Below, piece by piece: positions 23,409-34,600 of a stretch of DNA of 64,000 nucleotides (positions are counted from its first letter, which is position 1; the number at the start of each line of letters is the position of its first letter). The position numbers and the translations under genes were made by a program. The stretch comes from Pyricularia pennisetigena (Eukaryota; Ascomycota; Sordariomycetes; Magnaporthales; Pyriculariaceae). The notes below the pieces were generated by a model. It did not search any database, was not told where the DNA came from, and saw only the letters and a program-made list of their open reading frames with translations. The stretch spans positions 1,430,269 through 1,494,268 of the forward strand of contig NC_043741.1 in assembly GCF_004337985.1 (NCBI RefSeq), in the 5' to 3' direction.

Positions 23409-23493
23409 ATGTACGCCCTTTCGCCCCAGTTTCGACTAAGAACCTGCCTCTTCTGGACTAAGTTATAGTTGATGTACGCCCTTTCGCCCCAGT
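23409..23493. repeat. Pair of 22-bp direct repeats upstream of the aminotransferase
   Basis: Two identical 22-base copies at 23409-23430 and 23472-23493, 63 bp start to start, with core GTACGCCCTTTCGCCCC. A shorter word (GACTAAG) is also repeated between them. They lie 170-255 bp before the aminotransferase start and 55-140 bp before its TATA box, so they could be binding sites for a regulator. Confidence 0.85.
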
Positions 23494-23546
23494 ATCCAAA
23501 CCTTAAGCACACTTGTCGTTGAGTTTGACCCGACGCAGCAGTTTAC

Positions 23547-23554
23547 TATATAAG
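23547..23554 (+). promoter_or_regulatory. TATA box of the class V aminotransferase
   Basis: TATATAAG, 110 bp upstream of the ATG at 23664 and downstream of the direct repeat pair. Position and match are good; function is not tested. Confidence 0.5.
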
Positions 23555-23663
23555 TGGTAAAATTACACAATAATCAACTGCTCCGTATACACATCAAGGT
23601 ATAGAAGATATTTAACAATCAGCCAAGTCCAAGCCTACGAAACACCAAGAAGGTATCACTATA

Positions 23664-25234
23664 ATGTCTCAGTCCACGTTGGATATCAACCAGGTGCGGG
23701 GTAGCTTCCCGGCCTTGAGCGTCGACCAAGTCTTTTTTGACAATGCCGGTGGGAGTCAAACACTGGGCAAAGTGATTGATTCGTATGTCCACTTCGTCTG
23801 TATATATGTGGCCTGGGAAAATATTTGGAAGAATCAAGAGCTCGTTTTGTGGTGCGGCAGCTAATAAAAAGAAATCGACATGACAGGATACGTGAATACC
23901 TCAGCAACACCAATGTTCAACTGGGTGCATCATATTCCACAGGCCAAAACTCGACAGCTTTGTACGACAATGGGTATGCGGCGGCGGCAAAGTACATCAA
24001 CGCTTCGGTTGACAATATTGGTAGGAATCAGGCCCTTGATGGATGGTATCACAAGTATAATCCCCAAAACTAACCAAACACACTCCAACTTCCCCCCTAG
24101 TCCTGGGATCATCCACCACCCAACTCTTCCGCAACCTATCTCAAACTCTCAACTTCAGCCAAGGAGACGAGATCATCGTATCCAAGGTCGACCACGAGGC
24201 CAACATAGCGTCGTGGGTCGACCTCGCCGAGCGGCAAAGCCTCGTCCTGAAATGGTGGCTCCCCTCGCAGGCCAGCCTCGACGCATCGTCGCCGAAGCTT
24301 GAGTTGGCCGACCTCGAGGGCCTCCTGTCCGACAAGACCCGGCTCGTGACCCTGACGCACGCGAGCAACATCCTAGGCACGATACACGACGTCAAGGCCG
24401 TCTCTGCCGCGGTGCACGCGCAAAACGACCAGGCGCTGGTGTGCGTCGACGGCGTGGCGTATGCTCCCCACCGACCAATCGACGTCAAGGACTTGGGTGT
24501 TGATATTTACTGCTTTTCTTGGTACAAGGTATGGTTTTTTCACTTTTTTTTTTCTTTCTTTCTTCTTTTACTGTCGCATCTTTGTGCTCAACTCGCCCAT
24601 TTATCATGCAGGTCTACGGGCCTCACATCTCCATGCTCTATGCCTCCGACAGGGCCAACTCCAAGATGAGGTCGCTGGGCCACTACTTCAAACCGTCAAA
24701 GACGGTAGAGGACAAGCTCGGCCTCGCCGGGTCCAGCTACGAGCTCGTCGCCTCGATCCCCGCGGTGGTCGCCTATCTGGACGGCAAGGAGGCCGCCATC
24801 GAGAAGCAGGAGACCCTGCTCTCCGAGGCTTTGCTCAAGTACCTCAGGTCGCGCGACGACGTGACCATCTGGGGCGAAAAGGAATCCGATGGCCGGGTCC
24901 GCGTTCCCACCATATCCTTCACCGTCAAGGGTTGGCGATCACAGGAGCTGGTGGAGGCCTTGGAAAAAGGGTGCAACTTTGGGTTCCGATGGGGCAGCTT
25001 CTACTCGGTGCGTCTCGTTGAAGAGATGATGGGGCTGGGCCATGACGGAATTGTCAGGGTTAGCATGGTGCACTACAACACGGGTACGACTTTTTTTTAT
25101 CCATATTTTACTACCTCCTCTCACCTCTTGACACACAACCAAGTCGATCGCCGTTTGCTAACAATCCACTTTTAGTTGACGAGGTTGAGCGTCTTGTAGG
25201 AGCTCTGGATAAAACCTTAGCGTCTAAAAAGTAA
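23664..25234 (+). CDS. Class V aminotransferase / cysteine desulfurase-like PLP enzyme
   Basis: Five exons, 23664-23782, 23887-24020, 24101-24528, 24612-25083 and 25176-25234, give 403 residues; introns are 104, 80, 83 and 92 bp. The N-terminus (VFFDNAGGSQTLGKVIDS) and the blocks SKVDHEANIASW, TLTHASNILGTIHD, VDGVAYAPHRPIDVKDLGVD are typical of the NifS/Csd branch of class V. The PLP lysine is K227 in SWYKVYGPH, at the end of exon 3. No mitochondrial presequence is visible. The family includes cysteine desulfurases, selenocysteine lyases and aminotransferases acting in secondary metabolism, so the substrate cannot be named. The promoter has a TATA box and a direct repeat pair, which suggests regulated rather than constitutive expression (inference). 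The gene is convergent with ARPC2. Confidence 0.9.
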
Positions 25235-25727
25235 ATAGACTCCCCTGAAAATGCACTCACAAAAAGGTCAAAGAAGCTGTGCAAGTTGCTCTTAAACCAG
25301 CATCCTCGCCAAGACTTGTGACCACTGAATGTACGTTCGAGAACCCGTATCTAGACTTTTAAGCCTGCCTTAGCTTAGGCATAAGAAAGAGATTCTCATA
25401 TGCATTCGTGCTGCAAAGCTGGTTCCCTGAGGTGGACTTTGGTAATATCATATTATGCTGTAAAGCGCCCCCCAGCTGCCTAGGGAAATAAATCCGTTGG
25501 AGCCAGACTGTACTCAGATGTGCCCTCAAGATGCTCCTCTACACGCGCACTTATGGAAAAGGAACAATGCTGCGACCAATCATGGCGTATTTACATCATG
25601 GTCTCATAAATCACCGTGCTCATCAATTCTGCCTCCAATGGCGAAAGACCTGTTTCATGACAATCTACAGCGCATAACCAACGCTAAGTTCCAAATCAAA
25701 GACGACGCAGTCCCAGTGAGAATCACA
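25235..25727. other. Convergent intergenic between aminotransferase and ARPC2
   Basis: 493 bp between two 3' ends; no gene seen. Confidence 0.6.
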
Positions 25728-27111
25728 TTAGTTGCCCTGCACCTTGAAAGTCCTGCCGCTTGCCGTTTTCCGCTCCTTCTCCTCGCTATCGGGCCTTGCT
25801 CTCCGGAGCACTGGTGTGTGTTAGAAAAAAAAAGAATTCATTGGCAAGTTTGGGCGTAACTGAGTGTACACGTACCTTGAAGGAAGTCGGCAGTTCGTCG
25901 CCTCATTCGGGTGTGAATGTAGGCCTGGTGACAAGTGCTAGGTTAGTCGATGCCCTGTTGCCGAGCCGCCTCACATGTTACTTACCTTGGAAGCTTTGAT
26001 GTGGTAATGGAAGTAGTCGCGGAACGTCTGAATGTGGGAAATGACATCAGGCATACGCTGCGGCGTAAGATGCCTCGGGAAAAGTACTGCGAGAGCAGTC
26101 GTTAGTAGCCATAAAATGTTGGCCCGGCGCAAAGGGCCCGATATTGAAACAGAATACTGTGCCAAGACTGCGGGTTCATACCAAAGGTCACATAGCCAAT
26201 CTCACCCGTGCCGGTGTCCTTGACCCCAGGCACTCCCTGAAGTTCAAGCGGCGGGTCGTTGCGGAAGAGGACTTGCGGCGCATTCTGGATCGCGCGACGC
26301 CGGGCATCAACGAACTCCTGGATAAAGACCTTGCCGTACACCCGGTCCGTCTCCTCGCGGAAGATGGTGCTGAAGATGACGGTCACACGGTCGAAGCTGG
26401 CCTTGACGTAGATGGCCTCCTCCTCTCGGTAATGGATGGCCATGACCTCGCCTCCCTCACGGACGCCTTGGGGTGCCTCCTCGGATGTGTACTTGGACGC
26501 CTCCTCCTTCAGCTTGTAATGCTCAGCATATGCGTGCTCGAAGGGTGCCGCCATAGCGTTGCGCTTAAGTAATGAAATCTTCTTGACAAGCTCCTCCCGT
26601 GCTTCTGTTTCCAATGGATCGCGAGCTTGTCAGCAAGACGTGTTTTCCGAGCTGTGAAGCATCAGGGGCTATGAATGCCCGCGGGTTTTGACGGACCAGG
26701 TTCGCTTGGAAGGTTCTCCAGATCCACCATAACAGAAAAGTCATAGCCGGGCTCGGGAGGGACGACATATTGTCCATATTCACGGTTCAAGACGTCCTCG
26801 GCGCCGTACTTGACCAGATCCTTGTAGCATCGTATCTGGAGCGAAACAAGTATCTTGGTCTTGGACTCTGGAGTGGAAATATGAAAAATGACACCGTCAA
26901 AGTCGGAGACAGTCTGGTCAATCGAGACGGGAGGCGCGCTGGTGGTGACGACAACAAGGTATTAGATCGCGGACTCCAAGGCACCCGAGTAGAGAGTAGA
27001 CAGTAGCTTATTGGTGATGCCCAGTCAGTTGTTTGCTTGTGTTGCTTACCCAGAGAATCTCTCGGTAAGCACCGATTGAATCAGGACATTTTGATAGTCG
27101 AGGAGAAGCAT
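25728..27111 (-). CDS. arc35: Arp2/3 complex subunit 2 (ARPC2, 34-kDa)
   Basis: Six exons, 27050-27111, 26697-26938, 26182-26604, 25986-26086, 25876-25924 and 25728-25810, give 319 residues. Introns are 111, 92, 95, 61 and 65 bp. Characteristic blocks in order are MLLLDYQNVLIQSVLTERF, PPVSIDQTVSDFDGVIFHIS, LKRNAMAAPFEHAY, VFIQEFVDARRRAIQNAPQV, the VLFPRHLTP block and AYIHTRMRRRTADFLQVLRR. This is the ARPC2 core, which with ARPC4 forms the scaffold of the Arp2/3 complex and contacts the mother filament during branched actin nucleation, important for endocytosis. Intron 2 uses donor GTCCGT, but the joined protein (LENLPSEPEAREELVKK) fits the family exactly and a CTGAC branch site lies 29 bases before its acceptor. 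The gene is divergent from UTP12 with 386 bp between starts. Confidence 0.95.
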
Positions 27112-27497
27112 TTTTGCAGGTCTAGCAAGCTATGATCCTCGCGGCTTCGGTAAAATGATTGTGTTGCGGCTGTCGCAAATGACCCCCGTAGCTTGAGGCA
27201 GGTGAATCGCCGCCAGCTGCCTTGCCTGTGAGCGAGCTTATGGGTCTGGCTTGTCGTTGATGGTGGGGTACGTTGCCGACATCACGTCAATGGGACAGTT
27301 GAAATACAGTCTGTGCACAGTGTTGACACAGGCCGTATCGGATCGTTATCGTAAGGCGGGACCAAAAAAAAAAAGTTCGGAGTTGGTATGTGAAGGATTG
27401 GGTGCATGTATGCGCCGCCGCGCCAAATTTGAGTGCGCATACCAAAGCTCAAACCACGTTCTTTGACCGGAGGACATCGGCTTCCTAGGCCGCAAAA
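27112..27497. promoter_or_regulatory. Shared promoter region of ARPC2 and UTP12
   Basis: 386 bp between two divergent start codons, so both promoters must lie here. No TATA box is obvious; a TCACGTCA element (CRE-like) occurs near 27281. An A12 run lies near 27364. Confidence 0.5.
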
Positions 27498-30482
27498 ATG
27501 GTGAAATCTTACTTGTAAGTGCATATCTTCAAAGAAGACCTTTTCAGAATTCTAAAATTTGTAGCAACTGTTAACTGATGTATTCTTCTCAGGAAGTACG
27601 AGCATTCCAAGTCCTTCGGTCTTGTCAGCTCGAGCACTTCAAACATCGTATGGGTCGGTAACGAATCCAAGGGTACAGGTGCCGGGCGCGTAGTCACAGC
27701 CGCGAACGAGGAGGTGCTATGCTGGGATGTCAAGAAGGGCGAGCTCTTGTCTCGATGGCAAGATGAGAAGTGCAAGGCGCAGGTAACGGCGATCGCCCAG
27801 AGCAAAACCGACCGAGACGTTTTCGCGGTCGGCTACGAGGATGGCAGCATCCGGCTGTGGGATAGCAAGATTGCGACAATCATCGTGAGCTTCAATGGTC
27901 ACCGCACGGCAATCACTCACCTAGCTTTCGACAAGTCTGGAACCCGGCTCGCCAGTGGCTCGAAAGACACCGATGTTATAGTCTGGGACCTGGTTGCCGA
28001 GGTTGGCCAATACAAGCTGCGGGGACACAAGGACCAGATCACCGGGCTCTGCTTCATCGAGCCAGAGCCTCAAACCACCGAGCAGGAGGATTCGGAGGAA
28101 TCCCAGGCAATGGTTGTCGACAACGAGGGCTCTGAGGGTTTCCTTTTGACAACTGCGAAAGATTCACTGATCAAGCTATGGGACCTTTCGTCTAGGTTCT
28201 GCATCGAAACCCATGTTGCTCAAACAAACGGAGAGTGCTGGGCGCTGGGTGTCAACCCGGATTTTAGCTGCTGCGTTACTGCTGGAAACGATGGCGAACT
28301 GAAGGTGTGGTTTATCGACCTGGTTGCGCTGCTGTCATCAACACGGGAAGTAGAGGTATCCCACATGGGGAAAATTCTTCGAGATCGTGGCACTTTGCAT
28401 CGCCAGAGCAAGGACAGGGCGGTGGAGGTTAGATTCCACCCTCGGCGCGATTATTTTGCCGTACATGGCATTGAGAAATCTATCGAGATCTGGAGGATAC
28501 GGTCGGGAGCCGAAGTCAAGAAAGCTTTGGCTCGGAAGCGCAAGAGAAGGCGGGAGAAGCAAGCAACCAAAGGCGAGGCAGAGAAGGATGTCAAGGAGGA
28601 TGCGGACGACATGGCTGATGACATCTCAAAGGCCGACGTCTCAGACATATTCGTGCTGTTGGTTATCGTCAGAACTACAGGCAAGGCCAGGTCAATCGAC
28701 TGGGCCTTGGCGCACGGTACCAAGGATCTGCAGCTGGTTGTCGGTACGACGAATAACCAAATCGAGCTTTGGCACGTCACGACAACAAAAGATAAGGAGA
28801 AGAAGTCCAAAAAAGAAAGCGCCGAAGACTACACAAGAGCGCTTTCAATCGAGCTCCCGGGTCACAGGGCTGACATTCGAGCCATAGCCTTGAGCTCTGA
28901 CGACAGGATGCTCGCTACAGCAGCGAACGGCAGTCTCAAGATATGGAACGTGAGGACGCAGGCGTGTATCAGGACGTTTGAGTGTGGGTATGCGCTCTGC
29001 TGTTCCTTCTTGCCCGGAGACAAAGTTGTGGTCGTGGGTACCAAGAGTGGTGAGCTGGAGCTGTTTGATGTGGCGTCTACCGCCCTTTTGGACAGCGTCA
29101 CAGCGCACGACGGAGCCATATGGTCTCTACATGTGCACCCCGACGGTCGATCTGTTGTGACAGGCAGCGCGGACAAGTCAGCCAAGTTTTGGGACTTTAG
29201 GATCATCCAGGAGCCAGTCTTGGGCACCACAAGAACGACACCTAAGCTGAAGCTGGTGCAGACAAGAGTCCTCAAGGTTTCAGACGACATTTTGAGTCTC
29301 AAGTTCTCACCTGACGCGAAGATGCTTGCTGTGGCTCTTCTGGACAGCACTGTCAAGGTCTTCTTTGCTGATTCCCTGAAACTATACCTTAATCTCTACG
29401 GCCACAAGCTTCCCGTGCTGAGCATGGACATATCCTACGACAGCAAGCTCATCATCACGAGTTCAGCAGATAAGAACATCAAGATATGGGGCCTCGACTT
29501 TGGCGACTGTCATAAGTCGCTGTTTGGTCATCAAGACAGTGTTCTCCAGGTTGCTTTCATACCGCATAACGCGGAGGGAAATGGCCACCACTTCTTCAGC
29601 ACCAGCAAGGATCGGGTCATAAAATATTGGGACGGTGATAAGTTTGAGCAGATTCAGAGGCTACACGGCCACCACGGAGAGGTGTGGGCTCTTGCAGTCG
29701 GCCACAGTGGGAAGTTCATCGTGAGCGCGAGCCACGACAAGAGCATACGTGTATGGGAGGAGACGGACGAGCAGATCTTCCTCGAGGAAGAGAAGGAGAG
29801 GGAGATTGAAGAGCTTTACGAAAAGACGCTCACAACGTCTTTGGAGCGTGATGAGGATGCCGAGAACGAGGGCGAGGGCGACACGGTCGGCGCAGCTAGC
29901 AAACAGACGGTCGAAACACTCATGGCAGGAGAGAGGATACAAGAAGCCTTGGAGCTGGGGTTGGAGGATCTCAACACCGTGAGGGAGTGGCAGCAAGCCC
30001 GGAAAACGACCCCGAACCTGGCGCCACCACAACGCAGCCCGGTGTTCACGGCCTTGGGGGACATCAGCGCCGAGGTTTATGTCATGAGCGTGTTGCAAAA
30101 GATCAAAGCAGCCGCGCTGCACGATGCTCTACTGGTGCTGCCTTTCGCAGCGGTGCCGGCCCTGTTTGCGTTTGTTGACATATTTGCCAGGCGAGAGATG
30201 AACACGGCGCTCACGTGTCGGATACTGTTCTTCATGCTAAAGGCCCACCACAAGCAGATCGTGGCCAGCCGCACCATGCGTGCAGCTCTGGATGACATCC
30301 GGGATAGCCTGCGGCGTTCGTTGAAACGCCAAAAGGACGAGATGGGCTACAACATCGCCGCGCTAAAGGTTGTGGGCATGCAAGTGCGTGAAAGGAGTGT
30401 CAAGGACTATGTGGACGAGAACTGGGACAAAGGAAACGATGCACAGGCTGCGAGGAAGAGGACGTTTGTGGATGTGTCATAG
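27498..30482 (+). CDS. utp12: U3 snoRNP subunit UTP12/DIP2 (WDR3)
   Basis: Two exons, 27498-27514 and 27593-30482, with a 78-bp intron, give 968 residues; the first coding exon is 17 bp (MVKSYL). The protein is a double WD40 beta-propeller: repeats such as IRLWDSKIATIIVSFNGHRT, DVIVWDLVAEVGQYKLRGHK and KIWGLDFGDCHKSLFGHQDS are easy to see. A Lys/Arg-rich stretch (KALARKRKRRREKQ) interrupts the first half. The C-terminal Utp12 domain (about residues 845-945, ALHDALLVLPFAAVPALFAF onwards) is a conserved helical tail. By family it belongs to the UTP-B subcomplex of the small-subunit processome and is needed for 18S rRNA maturation in the nucleolus. An acidic helix-forming segment (EEEKEREIEELYEK) precedes the C-terminal domain. 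Confidence 0.96.
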
Positions 30483-31178
30483 AGATAAGCTGCCAAGACT
30501 AGGGAACTGGATCAAGGTGCACGACGATTGGTGTAGCCAGTCCCATCACGACACCCAAGTGTACCAATATGAGTGACGTTTAATACATGTGGTAACATGG
30601 TACTAGTCAAATGTTCATCCTCCGCGGCTAACAACAAATACAAGACGTCAACCTTTTTCCCTAAACCGACCAACTACCGAGAATCGGATCCGCCCTCCGC
30701 AATCCTTCTCCGCACCGGATCCTCCCTGCGTTTCAACCCCTCATATATTCCTTACTCCGTGCCCAAAAAAAAAAAAAAAATACAAACATTCTTTTTGCAG
30801 TGTGACCGGCCTTGCCAGCCAGCTACTTTGTTTGGTTCTCTGATGACATGAGAATGGGTCAGAAGAGGAGAGTACACAAGATTCGCCGGTAAACATGCAG
30901 GTGGTGACACTCGGACGATCTGTTGGGGCAGGGATAGTTCACCCGTAAGACTTGGGTCCCAACATGTGGCTTCCGACGCCGAGGTAGCTGTTCATGCGGC
31001 TTTACCGTTTGGTATAGGGGGGTTTTTTTTTTTCTTTAAGTATTATAAAACAAACGGGGTTCTTCTCTTTGCTACTCTGTCACATCTGTATTGTTCTGCA
31101 ATCACAAGTTCCGTGAAAAGCTTGACAGGGTTCCATCGAGGCTATTCTTTCAGGGTATTCATCCGTACGTCAGTCACC
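30483..31178. other. Intergenic between UTP12 and the monooxygenase
   Basis: 696 bp with an A16 run near 30764-30780 and T-rich tracts. The frame of the monooxygenase stays open upstream to about 30966 but only from a GTG, so I do not extend it. No gene seen. Confidence 0.6.
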
Positions 31179-33516
31179 ATGACCGAAAACAAAGAGCCAT
31201 ACACAATCAAGGAAGTTCCCATCGAGAACACAAGACCCATGACGGTTAGAGTCATTGGTGCTGGGTTTTCGGGAATTCTGTCTGCCATCAGGTCAGCAGC
31301 CATGTCTACCGTCTCAGAGTTCCGGCAGTTACAGTACTGCAAGATAGCCGCGGCAGTAGCTGATCGGATCTGGTTTTAGAATCCCAGAGAAAATAAGAAA
31401 CGTTGATCTGGTTGTCTATGAGAAGAGTGACGGGATCGGAGGTGCTTGGTATGCTTTCCCGTCTCAGTTAACCCAGCACGACCATACAGGCTTACTTATA
31501 TTGGATTTACATCTGCTTAGGTGGTTGAACCGATATCCAGGTAGGCCATTATATCCTTGCCGGGCCTGTCACTGGCAAGAAAGAAAAAGAGAGAAAAAAA
31601 AAAAAGACGTTGAAGCTAACTGCAGTCATACATTCAGGGGTCGCCTGTGATATCGTCTGTAAGTCAAACTGCACAGCTTTAGCCCCATCACCGACAACAA
31701 ATAAAAAACCAGCTGACACACGCAAAGCGCATTCATACCAATATACATTTGCACCCAACCCCAAGTGGTCCAAGGTTTACGCACCAGGTCAGGAAATCCA
31801 AGAGTACCTACAGGGCGTGGCCGAGAGGTTCGGTGCGACGAGGTTCATCAAGACGTCTCATGAAGTCAAACATTGCGCCTGGGACTCCAACAAAAAGAAA
31901 TGGTAGGTTTTACTTGCTGTCAAAATCAGCAGAGTGATCCAGAAGAGCCAGACACTGACCTCGGCTCGGTCCAGGATACTCAAGGTTGCAAAGTTGCCGT
32001 CTGGAGAGGTCTTCGAGGACGAGACGGATATACTCGTCACTGCCCGTGGCCAACTCCACGAGCCCCTATGGCCAGACATCCCTGGCCTCGACACCTTCAA
32101 GGGAAAGGTGATGCATTCGGCGGAGTGGGACACATCGTTGGTTTTTTTTTTCTCTTTGATCTTTCGAATCTCGTCAAAGGGCGCGCGTCAAACATTCTAA
32201 CATGCCATAACGCTGGCAAGACTTGATTACCGACACAAAAAGATCGGTGTCATAGGTATCGGCTCCAGCGCCATCCAGATCATCCCGTCGCTTCAGCGCC
32301 TTGAAGGTACACGGCTCTCGGTATTTATGAGGTCGAAGACGTGGATCGCGCCGAATTTCGGAAGCGACGCCATGGTCTCGATGGGATTCCAAGAGAGCAC
32401 GACTGACTGTAAGCGAACTTTCAAGGCCCCCCCCCTTTTTTTTCTTCACTGACCCCAGACTGACGCTTCAAAAAACAAAAACAAAAACAACAAAAAAAAA
32501 ACCCCTTCCCACCCCCAATGTGATCAGTCCCAAAAGAGACGCAGGAGCTCTTTGAAAAAGACCCAAAAGCATGGCTACGGTTCCGCAAATCGGTCGAAGA
32601 CAGCTCCAACATCCACAGCGTGATGCTGCCCGACTCGGAGCTGCACCGCGCCGTCCGGCAGGGCATGTACGACATGATGCAGGCCCGGCTCGCCAAGAGG
32701 CCGGGCCTCTTCGAGCGTCTGGTTGCCGAGTTTTCCCCCGGCTGCAGGCGCATCACGCCGGGTGCCGGGTTCCTGGAGGCCCTGACCGAGGACAACGTGG
32801 AGCTGATCGACGACCGGATCGTGTGCGCGACGCAGGGAGGCGTGGTGCTGGCGTCGGGTCGCGAGCTGGCGGACCTCGACGTGCTCGTGTGCGCGACGGG
32901 GTTCCGCACCTCGGAGGCGCCGCTGTTCCCAATCGTCGGGCGCGACGGCCTCACCCTGGAGCAGCGCTGGAGGCCGCGCATGGAGAGCTACCTCTCCGTC
33001 GCCGTCGACGGCTTCCCGAACCTGCTCATGCAGTTCGGCCCGAGTTCCGCAATCGGCTTCGGCAGCCTCGTCAAGATGCTCGAGGCCGAGTGCGACTACG
33101 TCGTCAAGGTCATCCGCAAGCTGCAGCGGGAGGACTACGCCACCATCGAGCCCAAGGCCGAGCGCGTGCGCGACTTTACCCGGTTCGCCGGTGCCTACTT
33201 TGCCCGCACCGTACACAGGGACGACTGCAAGTCTCAGTATCGCTCCGAGGGCGGCTGGGGCAAGGACGTGGTCGGGCTGTGGCCTGGCTCCCCGCAGCAC
33301 ACCGTCGAGGCGTTGCGCTCACCCAGGTGGGAGGACTTCATATTCGAGACTGCAGACCCGACCGGGAACCTGCTTCGCTGGCTCGGCAACGGTTGGAGTC
33401 TAACCGAAACCGACGGTGATCCATCGTGGTACCTCAACCCGGAGGAGATCGATTTCCCCGCTGAAGGCAAACCTGAAGATAACCAGAGATACAAGAACCG
33501 ACCTTGGTCATACTGA
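31179..33516 (+). CDS. Flavin monooxygenase of Baeyer-Villiger type
   Basis: Eight exons, 31179-31291, 31380-31448, 31521-31540, 31638-31658, 31728-31902, 31975-32136, 32221-32408 and 32528-33516, give 578 residues. Two consecutive exons are only 20 and 21 bp. The FAD Rossmann motif VIGAGFSG is at residues 25-32, GIGGAWWLNRYPGVACD follows, and the Baeyer-Villiger fingerprint FxGxxxHxxxW is matched exactly at 174-184 (FKGKVMHSAEW). The NADPH motif GVIGIGSSA is at 196-204, and the late ATGFRTS block is in exon 8. By family it inserts oxygen next to a ketone or hydroxylates a substrate using NADPH and FAD; such enzymes serve steroid, ketone or secondary metabolism. No backbone gene of a metabolite cluster is nearby. 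Exon 6 uses a weak donor (GTTGGT). All motifs are intact. Confidence 0.9.
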
Positions 33517-34600
33517 CCGGCTTTCACATGTAGTTCATCCAGTAGCACCAATTACCGGACGCGACGGGTTACATCGAGACACGGATACTACTGCTAGTGT
33601 ATGTTGTTGCCCTGAATCGGGCCCGGCATCCGGTTTTCCCTGCCCGAGCTTCATTCCCGCTTATTGTTTATCTCGTAGCGATGGTCAAGATAGCTTGGGT
33701 TCTGGGCGAGGCTTCACTGACAACGGGACGCACCCACTGGGTAGCTCTGCCCAAGTACCAAATATTGAAGTCAATGTATTGGGTGGATGCGAAGGCTTTT
33801 CTTCTTTGACACATGGTTTCGCCCAACAAAATGTTTTTTTTTTTGCCACAACGTTGTGCTTGTTTTGGTTGTTTTCTTGTCAAGGCTATTCGCCAGCGCT
33901 TGCATATCCAAGTTACATTCGGGAAGTCAATATTGTCGTGGTGCTGCGGGAATAGCAATGTGCACTATACATTATGTCAGATACTTACAATGATATGCGG
34001 TAGGATGATATAAAAATAAACAATAGAATAGGCAAGTTTTTAAAGCGGCACGCGCGTCGTCTCTTTTGTTGACAGTCAGAAGCCAATAATCGACACGGCT
34101 CCGTTCTTCGGCATTCATGACCTAGTCAACGGGGACCCTCTCTTACCACGTTTTCGTCCTACTGTGCGACGACCCTTGATCACATCAGAACCATGCTCGC
34201 CACTCTACCCGACAAAAGACTTGTAAGGTTTGGGTCGAATTCGTGTGCTACATACCGAATCGTATGGGGTTTATAACGTCGAGCTATCCGAACCGCACCG
34301 AGTAGCAATGCGGCAGTGACCAGATGGATACTTGCGCTGGAGAGCCCAGTATTCGCTCGCATCACTTGACTGCCGTGCAACGACATGCAGACTCGTGGCC
34401 TTCCTCAGAACATAGCTGGCAGGGCCTCTTCATATCCAAGAGTCACCTGACCGCCGTGACATACACGCTTTCCCTAACGACACTCTTCCAAACAGCTTAA
34501 ATTTTTTTTCTTCTGACCTTTCTATGAACACTGGTGAAAAGAAAAAAGCAAATTTTCAGAGCCCACGTGACCTCTTGGGTTCACCATATACTGTCTCTTC
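33517..34600. other. Convergent intergenic between monooxygenase and STT3
   Basis: 1.08 kb between two 3' ends with short T runs; no gene seen. Confidence 0.6.

Larger units (their letters stand above)
22571..23663. other. Divergent intergenic between TPA1 and the aminotransferase
   Basis: 1.1 kb with two promoters. It contains a purine-rich tract next to TPA1 (about 22684-22730), a pair of 22-bp direct repeats (23409-23430 and 23472-23493) and a TATA box (23547-23554). No gene seen. Confidence 0.6.

Noticed and set aside
22826..23530. Degenerate transposon between TPA1 and the aminotransferase
   Set aside because: Apart from the 22-bp repeat pair there are no terminal repeats, target duplications or transposase-like frames.
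30966..31178. In-frame upstream extension of the monooxygenase
   Set aside because: It begins with GTG, includes poly-Phe from a T run, and the ATG at 31179 gives the normal distance to the FAD motif.
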